Below are positions 10,490 to 20,561 of a stretch of 64,000 nt of DNA, piece after piece. Within the stretch, counting starts at the first letter, position 1; every line of letters starts with the position of its first letter. A model generated the notes under the pieces. It saw only the letters and a list, made by a program, of their open reading frames with translations, was not told the origin of the DNA and did not search any database. The stretch is from Prorocentrum cordatum (taxonomy: Eukaryota; Sar; Dinophyceae; Prorocentrales; Prorocentraceae). A program made the position numbers and the translations under genes. The stretch covers positions 356,931 through 420,930 of the forward strand of contig CAUYUJ010019270.1 in NCBI GenBank assembly GCA_963575745.1. The letters are read 5' to 3'.

Positions 10490-10830
10490 ATCCCGTCCAA
10501 GACTGGAGCTGCATGGCAGTGGAAAGCTGTAGTGGGAGATGTGGTGGTAGCGGGGGCTACAATGGGAACTGCATGGTGTTGGGAAGCTGCGGTGGCAACT
10601 GTGGTGGTCGCCAGGCAACGGTGGGAACTGTGGTGGTAGCTGGGTTGCAATGGGATTTGCGGCAGTAGCGGGGGGTCAGTCGGAATTGCGAGGTAGCGGG
10701 GCTGCAGCGGTAAGTGTGGTGGTAGCAGGCACAAAGGTGGCGATGCGCTGTCACGGTGGCTCAAGCTGCTGCGCTGGCACGGTGGCTGAGGCTGCTGCCC
10801 GAGCAGGATTCCTGCGTTGCTGCGCTGGCA
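10490..10830. repeat. Degenerate GTGGTGGTAGC repeat
   Basis: Imperfect units built on GGGAACTGTGGTGGTAGC and GGTAGCGGGG. No gene. Confidence 0.6.
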
Positions 10831-11211
10831 CTGTGGCTGACGCTGGAAGAAACGATCTTCGAAATAGTTGCATTTATTCGGAACGTTGAACCTCGATCTT
10901 CCAAGACGAGGAGCAGCAGGGGGCCAACTGGAGCTGGCGCACTTAGCCCCTTGCAGAACACCGTGGGGCTTCAGGGGCCAACGTGGCCCAAGAGACCCGC
11001 GGTGCCAATGGCCTAGTTCCCTGGAGCGCTGGGCCCTTGTGGAGGCCACTGGGCTCGCTTCCTGTGAGTGACCCCTAAAATGGGCAGCGCGTCGCCCTGA
11101 GCCTTCCTACGTACGCTGTCGCCTTATTCCCGTGCGAGCACGGGGCCCTTGTTGAGGCCGCTTGGCCCCTGCTAGCAAGCCCTGTCTTAGTCTGCTGGGC
11201 TCAGGGCGCCA

Positions 11212-11398
11212 GAGCGTCCAGGCGCTCGGGCTCAGAGGCATCGCTGGGGCCTGCTCAGAGCGTCCAGGCGCTCGGGCTCAGAGGCATCGCTGGGGCCTGC
11301 GCGGAGCGTCCAGGTCCTCGGGCTCAGAGGCATCGCTGGGGCCTGCGCAGAGCGTCCAGGTCCTCGGGCTCAGAGGCATCGCTGGGGCCTGCGCAGAG
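11212..11398. repeat. 46-bp minisatellite, 4 copies
   Basis: Unit starts AGCGTCCAGGCGCTCGGG and continues CTCAGAGGCATCGCTGGGGC. Copies differ mainly at GCGCTC/GTCCTC and GCTCAG/GCGCAG. Confidence 0.9.
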
Positions 11399-11414
11399 AG
11401 TTCAGGCGCTCGGG

Positions 11415-11575
11415 CTCCAGAGCGCCCACGTGCTCTGGATCACTTTTCAGAGCGTCCGCGCGCCCTGGAGCACTTTTGAGAGCGCCCACTTGCTCTGGAG
11501 CATTTTTCAGAGCGCCCACTTGCTCTGGGGCATTTTTCAGAGCGCCCACTTGCTCTGGAGCACTTTGCGGAACGC
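11415..11575. repeat. 30-bp minisatellite, about 5 copies
   Basis: Unit CAGAGCGCCCACTTGCTCTG followed by GAGCATTTTT. In one minus frame it encodes 10-residue repeats, which I regard as incidental. Confidence 0.9.
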
Positions 11576-11597
11576 CCAAACACGCACGGCCACTCTG

Positions 11598-11795
11598 AGC
11601 TGGTTGTAAAGTGGTCCGTTCTGGTTGTAAAGTGGCCCGTTCTGGTTGTAAAGTGGTCCGTTCTGGTTGTAAAGTGGGCCGTTCTGGTTGCAAAGTGGAC
11701 GTTCTCGATGAAAAACCATACTTTCCAATCCTATGTTGGTTGTAAAGTAACCCATCTGGTTGTAAAGTGGTTGTTCTGGTTGTAAAGAGACCGAA
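11598..11795. repeat. CTGGTTGTAAAG array (right arm)
   Basis: Four to five tandem 21-bp units CTGGTTGTAAAGTGG plus TCCGTT or variant, then more widely spaced copies. Reverse complement of the array at 10110-10222. Confidence 0.85.
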
Positions 11796-11849
11796 TCTCC
11801 CCCCCCCCCCCCCCCCCCCCCCTCACCGCCAGCAAACGACTCCCGGCCC

Positions 11850-12450
11850 CTACCTCCGTCCTCGCCACACCCCCCACTGTTGTTCCCGACGCCACTGTCC
11901 TCACCACCGCTGTCCCCGCTGGTTCCACCACCGCCCGTACTGTCCCCACCAGTGCCACCACCACTGGCGCACTGTCCCCACTGCCCCCACCACTGTTCCC
12001 ACCACGGCTCCACTCTCCCAACTTTCTCCACGGCCCCAACCACTGCCCGACTATCCCCACTGTCCCCACTGTCCCACTGCCTCCTCCGCTGTCCCACTGA
12101 GCTGTCCCACTGTTCCCACCGCTGCCCCCACTGTCCCCGCCGCTGTCCCCACTGCACCTCTGTCCCATTGTCCCACCGCCGTCCTCGCCACCGCCTTCAC
12201 CACTGTCCCCGCCACCACTGTACCCTCCACTGTCCTACTGTTTCCACCACATTCCCACTGTCCCCACACCGCTGCCCCCACCACCACCGCCCCCACCACT
12301 GTCCCACTGTCACTGCCCCCACTGTTCCCACCATTCTCCTCACCATTGTCCCCGCCACTACCGTCCCCACCACTGTCCCACTGTCCCTACCACTGTCCCG
12401 CTGTCCCCTCACCACTGCCCCCACCGCCACCGTCCCCACCACTGTCCGCA
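11850..12450. repeat. CCCCACTGTCC minisatellite
   Basis: Degenerate 6-9-bp units (CCCACTGTC, CCACCACTG, CCCCGCC). Long ORFs on both strands encode only Pro/Thr/His or Gly/Val/Thr repeats. Confidence 0.85.
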
Positions 12451-12689
12451 CCCCCCCTCTGTGGTTTTCGAGGGGGGGGGGTCGAACCGGTAGTGACCCC
12501 CCCGCGTTTTCGAATTCGAGGGCGGGGGGGGGGTCCGAGCCGGCAGTGACCCCCCCCCCCCTTTTCATGATGAGCGGGGGGGGGAGGGGGGGCGGAGGGG
12601 TTCGAACCGGCAGTGGCCCCACCCGGTTTTCCGTAGGGGGGGGGGAGGGGTTCACCCCCCCCGGTTTTCCGCCAGCAGCAGTAGAGCAC

Positions 12690-14476
12690 GCTCTTTCCCA
12701 TAATCCCACCACTTCACCGTGCTCGTAAGTCTTCGGGTAGTGCTGCATGGGGTCCCAGGCGCCATCGCCATGGCCGGCGGCCATGGCTCCGCCGCGCCCG
12801 CGCGCGGTCATTGGCTGATCCCGCGCGTGCCCGTCTGGGGAACGCCTCGAGAATTCGTCACCCGCCGTTGCGGTTTGACCGCCGGCGGAGCGTGGGGACT
12901 CTGTGACATCATCACCAGCCCGAACGTCTTGGACGTTGGGCGGTCTTGGCGGGAAAGGTGGAGCCGGGCGGCCAGCAGGGCTTGGCCCTGCTGGCGCTGC
13001 CCCCAGAACGGCTGGGCCGTCGGAGGAATCGTCTGCGGCTCTCTCCTCACGAAGACGTGTCTCGTGTCGTAACTTTGCATACCTCACGATACCCATCGCG
13101 GCAGTCGTCACGTAGGGGCCGTAGCGCCCATTGGCAGTGCGAAGGGGGCCTTGGCCACAGCCTTGTTCGGGGTTAGACTCCAAGAATGGGCACAGGAAAA
13201 CAGCGGCATCTTGCAATGCTCCGCCGTGGCGACGGAGCTCGGCACGACGCTCAGTGCAAAGGTCGCGGGACCACTCTTCAACGAGGTCATCTGTGTTGAC
13301 AGCCGATCGGGTACGGCTGTCAAGCGCATATGCATCGATGCGGCGCTGTTCGACATTGACTGTGAGGTTGGGCTCTCGAGAATAGATGTCAGGCGTGGGA
13401 TAGGCGATATAATATCCTTCGGCGAGAAAGCAATTGATGATCTCGCGGACAATCACAAGTACACGCATGACTCGAAGGTCCAGGTTGAGCTCTTCAACGG
13501 GAGTCCTCCAACTCTGCTCAAGGGCTTCTTTCACCGCTGTAGGAACCACGTGCTCCGTCTCTCCCGTCAGGCGCTGCCTGTCGGCCGTTCCCGTACCCGG
13601 GCGATGGCGCATGTGCTCCATTACATGCTGCGCCGCGACGCTGATGGCGTCCTGCTGCGTCGTTGCGACGCGCAGTGTGCCATCCTCGCGTCGAGGTGTC
13701 ACCTGTCCGTCGAGCGGGTCTAAGGTGACTTCCCCACTCAGCCACCGCTGAGTCTGGGACCCGCGGACAGCATTAAAGTCAAGGGGAAGTGGGGCAGGCC
13801 TCTCGTCTCCTGTCGTCTCGGCTTGGCCGGCGTCAGGTTTAACGGCACTGAGAGGATGCATGGCGCAAATCTTGTTGCGCCTAGATATGAACTTGGATGA
13901 GCGAGCAGGGCGAGCAGTGAGCTGCTGCGCCCAAGCTACAGGCGGACGTCCACGCTGGCTGGGCCAGGTGGCGTCCGCGCCAGCACCCTGAGCATCGGGC
14001 ATCCAGGCCGCAACACCAGAAAGTGCAGGGTGCACCGTCTGGGGAGTCGGCACAACGGTGCCTGCCCTTTCCTGGGCGCTTTCCCATTCTGCCCAGCCTC
14101 CTCTAGGGATTGTGCTCGTTTCATCCTCGTCTGGCCAGTCAAAAGCAGCCAGAGGAGGGCATGAAAATGGGCGCGCGTATTGATCGATATCTGTGGCCCA
14201 AATGAGGGGCCACCACTCTGCGATCGTTGGCTCGTAGGCCTGTGCTCTCTGCGCCAGGAACTCCAGCCACTTTATGAACCTCCTCTTGGGAGGTTCAATG
14301 TGCTGGAAGAAAGGTCCGTGACGCGCCGGCGGCTGGGCCGCGGCGCTGTCAGGCACCCAGGCAGGAACGCTACCGGGGCGGCTGTTGCCAAAGGTTTGAC
14401 CTGCAGCAGCCATCACGGTGTGCGCACCGTTCGCCCACTTACGCTCCATCTTCAAACTGGCATTGCTGTTCGCCAT
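12690..14476 (-). pseudogene. Accessory ORF of giant element, no family recognised
   Basis: ATG at 14476; about 595 residues of ordinary-looking sequence before the frame enters the nested repeat block and continues artefactually to 12197. It is Pro/Ala-rich at both ends with a better ordered middle (residues about 290-430) containing DLRVMRVLVIVREIINCFLA and RRIDAYALDSRTRSAVNTDD. I see no catalytic motif, zinc ligands or membrane segment. It follows the 14.5-15.1 kb fragment in the same direction. Its true C-terminus is probably the stretch at 9458-9775. Confidence 0.5.
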
Positions 14477-14484
14477 GACATCCG

Positions 14485-15180
14485 CTAACGCTTTGCCCTG
14501 CCGCTGTCGTCTCGCAAGAATGTATTGATCTTGGCGGTCAACTCAAAACTATTATTCCAAAGTGAATGTTCAATGGTTTGCGACTTGTATGACTGGAGCA
14601 AATAATTGTGCGCAACCATGTATTTGTACTTCACTGCGTGTGTGCAATAGGGGCAACGGCCAAAGCCAGTGCGAACCCAATGCAGTTGAGGGCAGAGGAA
14701 CCGACCGTCATCCATCCAGGGGACGGACCAGAGGAACTCTGCTGCCCTCTCAGGCCATTCCTTGAAGTTTGGCCGCGGCGTCACCGTCTCGTCGGTATGA
14801 ATCCAAGCTGTCGTGGAATGGGGGTCGAAATCAACCTCGCATGAGGTCCACTCTTGACTGAAGACGAGGACCAAAGAGGTCGATGGTTCGTTCGACCCTG
14901 ACCAATCCATTACCGATGTCGGTGAATCTCGGCACCTGACGGGACACCAGGGTCCCGTCGCGGCAAACCTGGCACGAGAAACGGGTAAGGACGCGACCAT
15001 TAAAGACTAGCACGAGCGGCCAGAAATCTGTGTGCGTTGGGAGCTGGTCCCACAGACGGACTGTGTCCGCTGTGGGGCCACGACCCAATCGCAGGAAGCT
15101 GATTCGCCTCGGAAGCTTGGCCCATTTGGCGAAACCCCTTGGGAGGAGCGCACTCACCATCCCTACGCTGGCTTAGCCAG
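14485..15180 (-). pseudogene. Accessory ORF fragment, two frames, unassigned
   Basis: Two overlapping minus frames appear to be one protein broken by an indel: 15160-14831 (GPTADTVRLWDQLPTHTDFW, LVLVFNGRVLTRFSCQVCRDG) and 15000-14485 (WSVPWMDDGRFLCPQLHWVR, then RCPYC and YKYMVAHNYLLQSYKS). The first continues the KptA-like ORF upstream after a frameshift near 15170. The CQVC and CPYC pairs could bind zinc. Function unknown. Confidence 0.45.
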
Positions 15181-17261
15181 GAGGGAAAGTGTTCACGAAG
15201 TCGCATGGCTGGCTTCCGCTTGGTCGGAAGAAGGCGCAAAAGGCCATAGTCCGACTCAAAACAAAGTCCCCACCTGCTCTTGGAATATTGGATGTCCCCG
15301 AGCATTGATGCCTTCAACGCGTCCATGTCCGTAACGTGGAGAAGGGGGCCATGGCACCTGGCTAGGCCAGCGTCATAAGGCGCATACATTCTCTCAATCG
15401 AAGCAACGAGCGTGGAATGGCCCTGGCACGCTCTATTGAAAATGGGAGTGGGGCACGCTGACCGACCACCCGTCGTGTCGGGCCAGCTCAGAAAATCCCT
15501 CCAGTGTTGGTAGAGCGTTGCGTCGCTAAGGCAAGCAATGGCGCCGGCATGGATGCCCAAGACTTCCACGGTCCCTGGCTGCAGCGCGGCTAGGCCGTGC
15601 ACAGCCAGGGCCACCGTTTGGTGTTTGTATCCGTCTTCGTGCATTTTCTCGATTAGGTCTCCAAAATAGACCCAACCTCCCGAGGACCTCGCATAATCGG
15701 GACAATGTCTCGCGAGGTACGCAGCAAGCCTCCCGATGCGCCCCGCTGTCTCGTCCGTCCGATAGCTTTGGCGCTGCCAAAACCCCGCGCCGCCTAGGGC
15801 GGCCGGGTTGTCGGCGTCAGAGACGCCTACGGCTAGCGGAGTCAGGGCCTTGTAGGCACGATAATCAAGTCCTTCGGGGGTGTCGTCAGAGTGAAATGCT
15901 GCACGAAGGTATCTTCTCGTCTGCTCAGAACTCATGGGCTCGAGGTTGAAATCTCCTAGCAATGCAAATATGGGATCCTCGACGAGCTCTGCTGTGCGTT
16001 TGAGCGTGTCGCAAGCGCGCTCACGAAGGGCCTCAATCTTGGGAGGTACAGGACCAGTATTATGGGCCTCCCGAGTGCGCCGCTTCAGCTGAGCCGGCGT
16101 GCTCTGTATAATTTGGGCCCGTTCAGTCTCTGAAAGATAAAAGTTCTTACCCTTGAGGGTGTCGGCGTGGCCGACGACGACCTCGTCTCCGCCTTGGCGG
16201 GGCGGGCCATCCGTCGGGAGCGGCTGCCGCACATCAGGAGAGGGCGGCAGGGTCTCTCGACAAAAGAAGTTTGTCGCCGTAGGGCCGAGCCGACAGTCGT
16301 CATCATCTGGGTAAACTGTAGCAGGGTCGTCCTGATTTGGAAAACCAATGAGGTCAGTGATAGGCGGGCTGGTCTCAAGAGGCTCCGGCATGTCTGGGAC
16401 GCCCGGAGCTCCGACAGCAGAAATGGTCTCCGCAACGTCTTGGCCGCTCGGAGCGGCGACTGTTGGGGCCTCTTTCTCAGCGGACTCTGCCTCGGCATCA
16501 GGAGAGCTTTCGGGCTCCTTGGTAGGGGGCGCAGCCGCGTACCTCGCCTCGAGCTCAGTCGGCCCCGTGGGGACAGCCTCCATGTCGACCTCCATTGGTT
16601 CACGTTTTGTTACTGTATCGCCCGCGCTGGCTGGGCCAGCCGGGCCAACAGTCTGTATAGGATCATGCATTGCCTCCTCCGCCTTGGCTGGGCCAGGCGG
16701 AGCAATGGCAGCAGTCTGTGTGTCAGATACCGCATTATCCACACTTGCTGGATCCTGTGGACCAGCCGATGGAGGAGCGGGAGCGGCAAGCACGGCAGCT
16801 GCTTGTGCGGCCTGGGCCGCTTCTTGAGCTTCTGTGCTTTCATCCTGATCAAAGTCAGGAAGGTCCTCTGCCGTGGCTGGGCCGGGCAGGGGCGCTGACA
16901 CTTCCTCCGTCGCAGCTGGGCCAGATGGAGGTGGAGGCACTTCCACTGCCACGGCTGCGCCGGGCGGAGGTGCTGGAACTTCCTCTGCCACGGCTGGGCC
17001 GGGCAGAGGCGCTGGCGGAGTAGGTGCCGCAGGCCCACCAGTGTGCGCGCCGCTCCATCTTCGAGTCCGTGAGCTCTCGCTCTGGGCGGCGACTTCAGGA
17101 GTGGGGCTGAGATCAGGTACCCTATCACGGATAGCTCCTACAACGGCGGCTGCATAGTTCTTTCCACGGAGCAGAGTAGCCGCCTGGTTCATGCCGGTCC
17201 ATTCTCTGGGCAAGCATGTACCTAGATTGTGCATTAGAGACGATGTCAACCTCCATTTCAT
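15000..17261 (-). pseudogene. KptA/Tpt1-like RNA 2'-phosphotransferase domain protein
   Basis: A 753-residue frame. Residues 1-400 are Pro/Ala/Glu-rich with GPA-x-AEE repeats. Residues about 505-690 (about 15190-15750) carry the KptA/Tpt1 signatures in order: L-A-R-H (516-519, for the family's L-R-H), GGWV plus F-x-DLI (528-536), RACQGHS (610-616, for RANQGHS), H-G-P (637-639, for H-G-T), and an Arg-containing strand SRWGLCFES (662-670). The known family removes a 2'-phosphate from RNA using NAD+ (tRNA splicing in eukaryotes) and has the ADP-ribosyltransferase fold. Three residues of the R-H-R-R tetrad can be placed confidently and the last tentatively. It sits inside the LTR element rather than a host locus. 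The frame continues upstream (17538-17262) and downstream (after 15180) only through frameshifts, so this copy is probably dead. HGP instead of HGT is a departure. Confidence 0.6.
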
Positions 17262-17538
17262 CTACATCGTCTGGATCAACCGTGGTCGGTTGTCCGCTGG
17301 AGGTGGCACGCCTCCACTCATTAAACCAATCACGTTCTCGCTGGAGTGCCTTGCGGGCACGATTGTCCTCGAAGTGAGTGTGCAAAACCCCGCGAATGGA
17401 CTTGATAATGCGGGCTGCAGCGTCGCCCCCCTCCGGTGCCGGAGACTCCTCTGATGAAGGGTCCGCAGCCGAGGGAGGGGCCACAGGAGTGGCCAAACCC
17501 TCAGAGCCTCCGGGGCGGGGGGCGGTTCGAGCCTCCAT
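17125..17538 (-). pseudogene. N-terminal part of the KptA-like ORF (shifted frame)
   Basis: Begins MEARTAPRPGG and includes an acidic/helical stretch (ARIIKSIRGVLHTHFEDNRA, WFNEWRRATSS). Its conserved sense appears to run into the 17261 frame near 17200, so a single-base indel is inferred. No domain recognised. Pro/Ala-rich frames at 17501-17920 continue upstream. Confidence 0.4.
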
Positions 17539-17814
17539 CCTCGGCAGCCTCAGCCTTCACCTTAGCGGCCTCAGCCTTCGCCGCAGCGACCTCAGCCTTC
17601 ACCGACGGACTTATCCCAACACCGCCTTGGGCGGGCGGGGGATTCCGAGGAGCAGGCGTAGGCGGTGGCTGCGGAGGCGCACGAGTGGTCGCAGCGTTGG
17701 TCTTCTGAAGCCGAATATCGGCGCATGCTGGCGGCCGAACGGCATGTCTCGGGGGCGCGGGCGGAGGCGGTGGACGAACTGGGGCCTGCCCACCCTGGGG
17801 AGTAGGCCAGGCCT

Positions 17815-18345
17815 TAGGCTGTCCCGCCATCGTTGCGGCGCCTGCCGGCTTGGCAGGTGGCTGTTCCGCTCGCGGTGCGGCGCTCATCGGCTGGGCCGGT
17901 GGCCGCTCCTCTCTTGGCATAACACCCGCCGGCTTGTCCAGCGGTTGCTCCTCCTAGCTCAACCGGCGAGCGTCGTGCCAAAGCTTTGGCATGACGCTCG
18001 CCGGCTGAGCCGGCGGCGGCTCCGTCTTTGGCGCGACGCTCGCCGGCTAGGCCGGTGGCGGCTCCTTCTTTGGTGCGACGCTCGCCGGCTGGGCCGGTGG
18101 CGGCTCCTTCTTTGGTGCGACGCTCGCCGGCTGGGCCGGCGGCGGCCCCTGCTTTGGCGGGGCGCTCGCCGGCGTGGCCGGTGGCGGCTCCTTCTTTGGC
18201 ATGGCGCTCGCCGGCCTGGTGGGTGGCGGCGCTGTCTTTGGCGCGACGCTCGCCGGCGTGGCCAGTGGCGGCTCCTTCTTTGGCGCGGCGCTCGCCGGCT
18301 TGGCCGGTGGCGGCGCCGCCCTTGGCGGAGGCGGAGGCGCTGCCA
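17815..18345 (-). repeat. 42-bp coding minisatellite with a hairpin in most units
   Basis: About 9-12 imperfect 42-bp units (plus strand GACGCTCGCCGGCTGGGCCG, then GTGGCGGCTCCTTCTTTGGT, GC). Because 42 is divisible by 3, one minus frame reads 14-residue repeats PASVAPKKEPPPAQ. Units contain CCGGC-loop-GCCGG stems with loops TGG, GTG, TTG, TAG or TGA: the same hairpin type that is scattered through the element. Confidence 0.85.
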
Positions 18346-18389
18346 CTGCCGCGGCTGGGCCGGGCGGAGGTGGAGGCGCCCCCGCTGCC

Positions 18390-19263
18390 TCGGCCGCGCC
18401 AAAAGGGGGAAATCTTCAGGCGCAAAGGAAGCAGAGGCGCCCGACGGCTTGGCCGCCTGCGCCTGGGCGTCAACATCGGCCTTGGTGACCGATGTCTTGT
18501 CTTTGGCCTTAGCTTTGTAAGCCTCAATGAGCGCGATGGACACTTCCGATGCTTCAGCTTTGTGCAATGGGTTGATTCTGGTCATTATTACTCCCTTGCT
18601 GTCAAGCCACGGCCAAATGTCATCGAACTCTGGGCGATATGCCCGATATGGGCCACGATCCTGTGGCCGCTGAATGGGCCCCAGGTCCGGCACCCACTTC
18701 CTCTGCGCCTCGCGGACTTGGTCCGTGGTGACTGTCCTCGCAGCGTCGCGATAACGTTCAACCCCGAAGTCTTGCTCCAGGGCATATTTTTTCTTGGCCA
18801 CATGCTGCAGGAGGGACCAGCCCTCAATTACATGAAAAGCCGCTGGCGTCCAATGGTGCAAGCGGAGTTCGCTCAACACGATCTGGTACGCGTCAAGCGT
18901 GCAATATTGCACAGGCTTGCCCTTGATCGATTTGGGCTTCGCATAGAAAATAACCTCCGCTATTGCCCAGATGCCGTCTCCAAACGTTTCCTCGGCGACG
19001 GCATAAGATGTGTGAGTTGTGGGGTCGCCGTCAACGGAAGGGAATGAATACGCGCCCGCTTGTCCACCTTTAATGCTACCGCCGTAGCGGGGATCTGATG
19101 GAATCAGCCGGTGGCCCTCCAATATCGAGTGGAGGGCATTCACGGATGTACCGTGGGACTGCTTGCTCCACCCTAAGTCCTCATCTTTGACCTCATTGGC
19201 AAATTGAGCTGCGTACAGTGTGCGTTCCCTGCCTTGTGGGTCTTGGTTGACAGCTTCGCCCAA
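18390..19263 (-). pseudogene. ADP-ribosyltransferase-like (HGTS) domain ORF
   Basis: Frame from 19263; about 290 residues before entering the minisatellite. Residues 32-150 resemble the ART/PARP-like fold: W-x4-SHGTS (37-40), helix VNALHSILEG, a Gly-rich GGSIKGGQAGAYSF (61-74), then SYAVAEETFGDGIWAIAEVI (86-105). The H-G-T and the G-x-G-x-Y-type strand are the usual NAD+-binding marks. I recognise this pattern as common in dinoflagellate predicted proteins but cannot name a substrate. An alternative is a divergent, inactive second lobe of the KptA-like protein. The following frame is Lys/Ala-rich (YKAKAKDKTSVTKADVDAQA). Upstream continuity to 19431-20183 needs a frameshift. Confidence 0.45.
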
Positions 19264-19430
19264 TTCAGGCGATCGGCAACTGTGGTCTCAGGGTCATCTC
19301 GAGTGCGATCAGCCTTGTTGACGAAGAACCGTGCCCAATTAGAGACCATACAAGAAGGCTCGAGAAGAGGAGTCTTCGTGGACGTCTGCAGCATCTGGTG
19401 GCCCAACCAAGCATCGCCCTCGGCATGTCT

Positions 19431-20550
19431 TTAAAAGACCTTGAATGCTTCACCGCGGTCCGGCTCTTCCCCGGCCATCAAAGATGCAACTCGGTCTTCG
19501 AACTTTTCCCCTGGCCAGCAGTTCGTTGTGCTCATCGGCCTATTAAGGTTGCCGCTGAGCACAGTGAACGGTGTGAGAAAATCGAGCTGCTGTGTCTCTT
19601 TGGTCAGGGGATTAAGATAGGGCAAACTCACAGTGGTCTGGTACAACTGGTGCACAGGCCAATCGAATTCCCAATCATTGGCCTTTTCGGGATTGCCGCC
19701 GGCCAAGAGGCGCCTGGGGAAGCCTTTTCCGCTGAGCTTCCCTGACCCGTGGGCAGGGCATTTCCGGCGGATGGCCTGCTCCGCCTCTTCGCGGGGCGTC
19801 TTGGCATCCTCGACGCAAGTCACGGGGGCAAGTGCAGGTGCGCGGGGCGGCTGGGCCGCCCGCTCTGCAGTGACTTCACCCGAAGCGGCTTGGCCGCTGG
19901 GCATGGCAATAGGCACTATTTTCGCCAGCGCATCTATCACGGCGCGCGTGTGTTGATCATTCACGACTCCCTCCGTCGGCGATCTGAGGCGCTCCCCTTT
20001 CGGGGGCATGCCTGGACAAAAGGGGAAACATCGTGGCAGGAAAAATCGCAATTCCCGCCACGCAGAAAGCCCCTCGCGGTCGTTTCCTCGTCTGAGAAAA
20101 TCAACGAAGTTGCCTGAGAGCTTGGAATGAATGGCCCCTTCCCCTGATCCGTCTTGGACGGCAGGGAACCTCGAGGGGCTCAAAGGAAATTATCCGAAAA
20201 GGACGAGTGTTGAATACGGACTGAGGCACGTTAGCATCAGTGGGGCTCCACTCGCGCCAGTACTTGACTAGCTCTCCGAAGGTGGCCTCCACTGCTGTGT
20301 GCCCGTCCTCTCGCCTGTCCGACGAAGGCCTACCCCCCGCTACGGCTGGGCCGCCGGAGAGTTGGCAAAAGAACAGAGCGGCGAGCCTCGCGGCCTTCAA
20401 CATTTGCTCCGTGAACAACTCGGCCGCCACGCAACTCACCATGTGTCCGTCTTTGTCTATCTTGTAGTCATTGTGAGCTGACAGGAAATGGTATGAGTCG
20501 CCATTGGGGTGATGCATATGGCGGTAAAGGCACGCACCATCAAGAATCAT
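19431..20550 (-). pseudogene. Accessory ORF fragments, unassigned
   Basis: Two minus frames, 20550-20101 and 20183-19431, appear to be consecutive parts of one protein. The first has LYRHMHHPNGDSYHFLSAHN, CVAAELFTEQMLKAARLAAL and EATFGELVKYWREWSPTD; the second has WRELRFFLPRCFPFCPGM and VSLPYLNPLTKETQQLDFLT. No domain recognised. Three hairpins of the element-wide family fall here (19845-19861, 19884-19898, 20149-20161). Confidence 0.45.
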
Positions 20551-20561
20551 GATGCGTGCCT

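Larger units (their letters stand above)
9780..12680. mobile_element. Nested 2.9-kb repeat block with inverted flanking arrays
   Basis: From both ends inwards: poly-C/poly-G cassettes containing GGAAAACCGGGGGG and TCACTACCGGTTCGA (plus orientation at 9790-10100, reverse complement at 12460-12680), then arrays of TTTACAACCAG (10115-10220) against CTGGTTGTAAA (11600-11790), with different tandem arrays in the middle. An almost exact 22-bp inverted pair lies at about 9977-9998 and 12663-12684 (CTGCTGGCGGAAAACC core). The block interrupts an ORF of the giant element and lacks that element's hairpin motif, so I infer insertion or amplification inside it. I cannot define a target-site duplication, and no transposase is visible. 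C22 at about 11801-11822 and many shorter G/C runs could form quadruplexes. Confidence 0.5.

Noticed and set aside
11537-12728. Gly/Val- and Pro/Thr-rich ORFs on both strands as structural proteins
   Set aside because: They translate a CCCCACTGTCC minisatellite and homopolymers, with no start context or neighbours.
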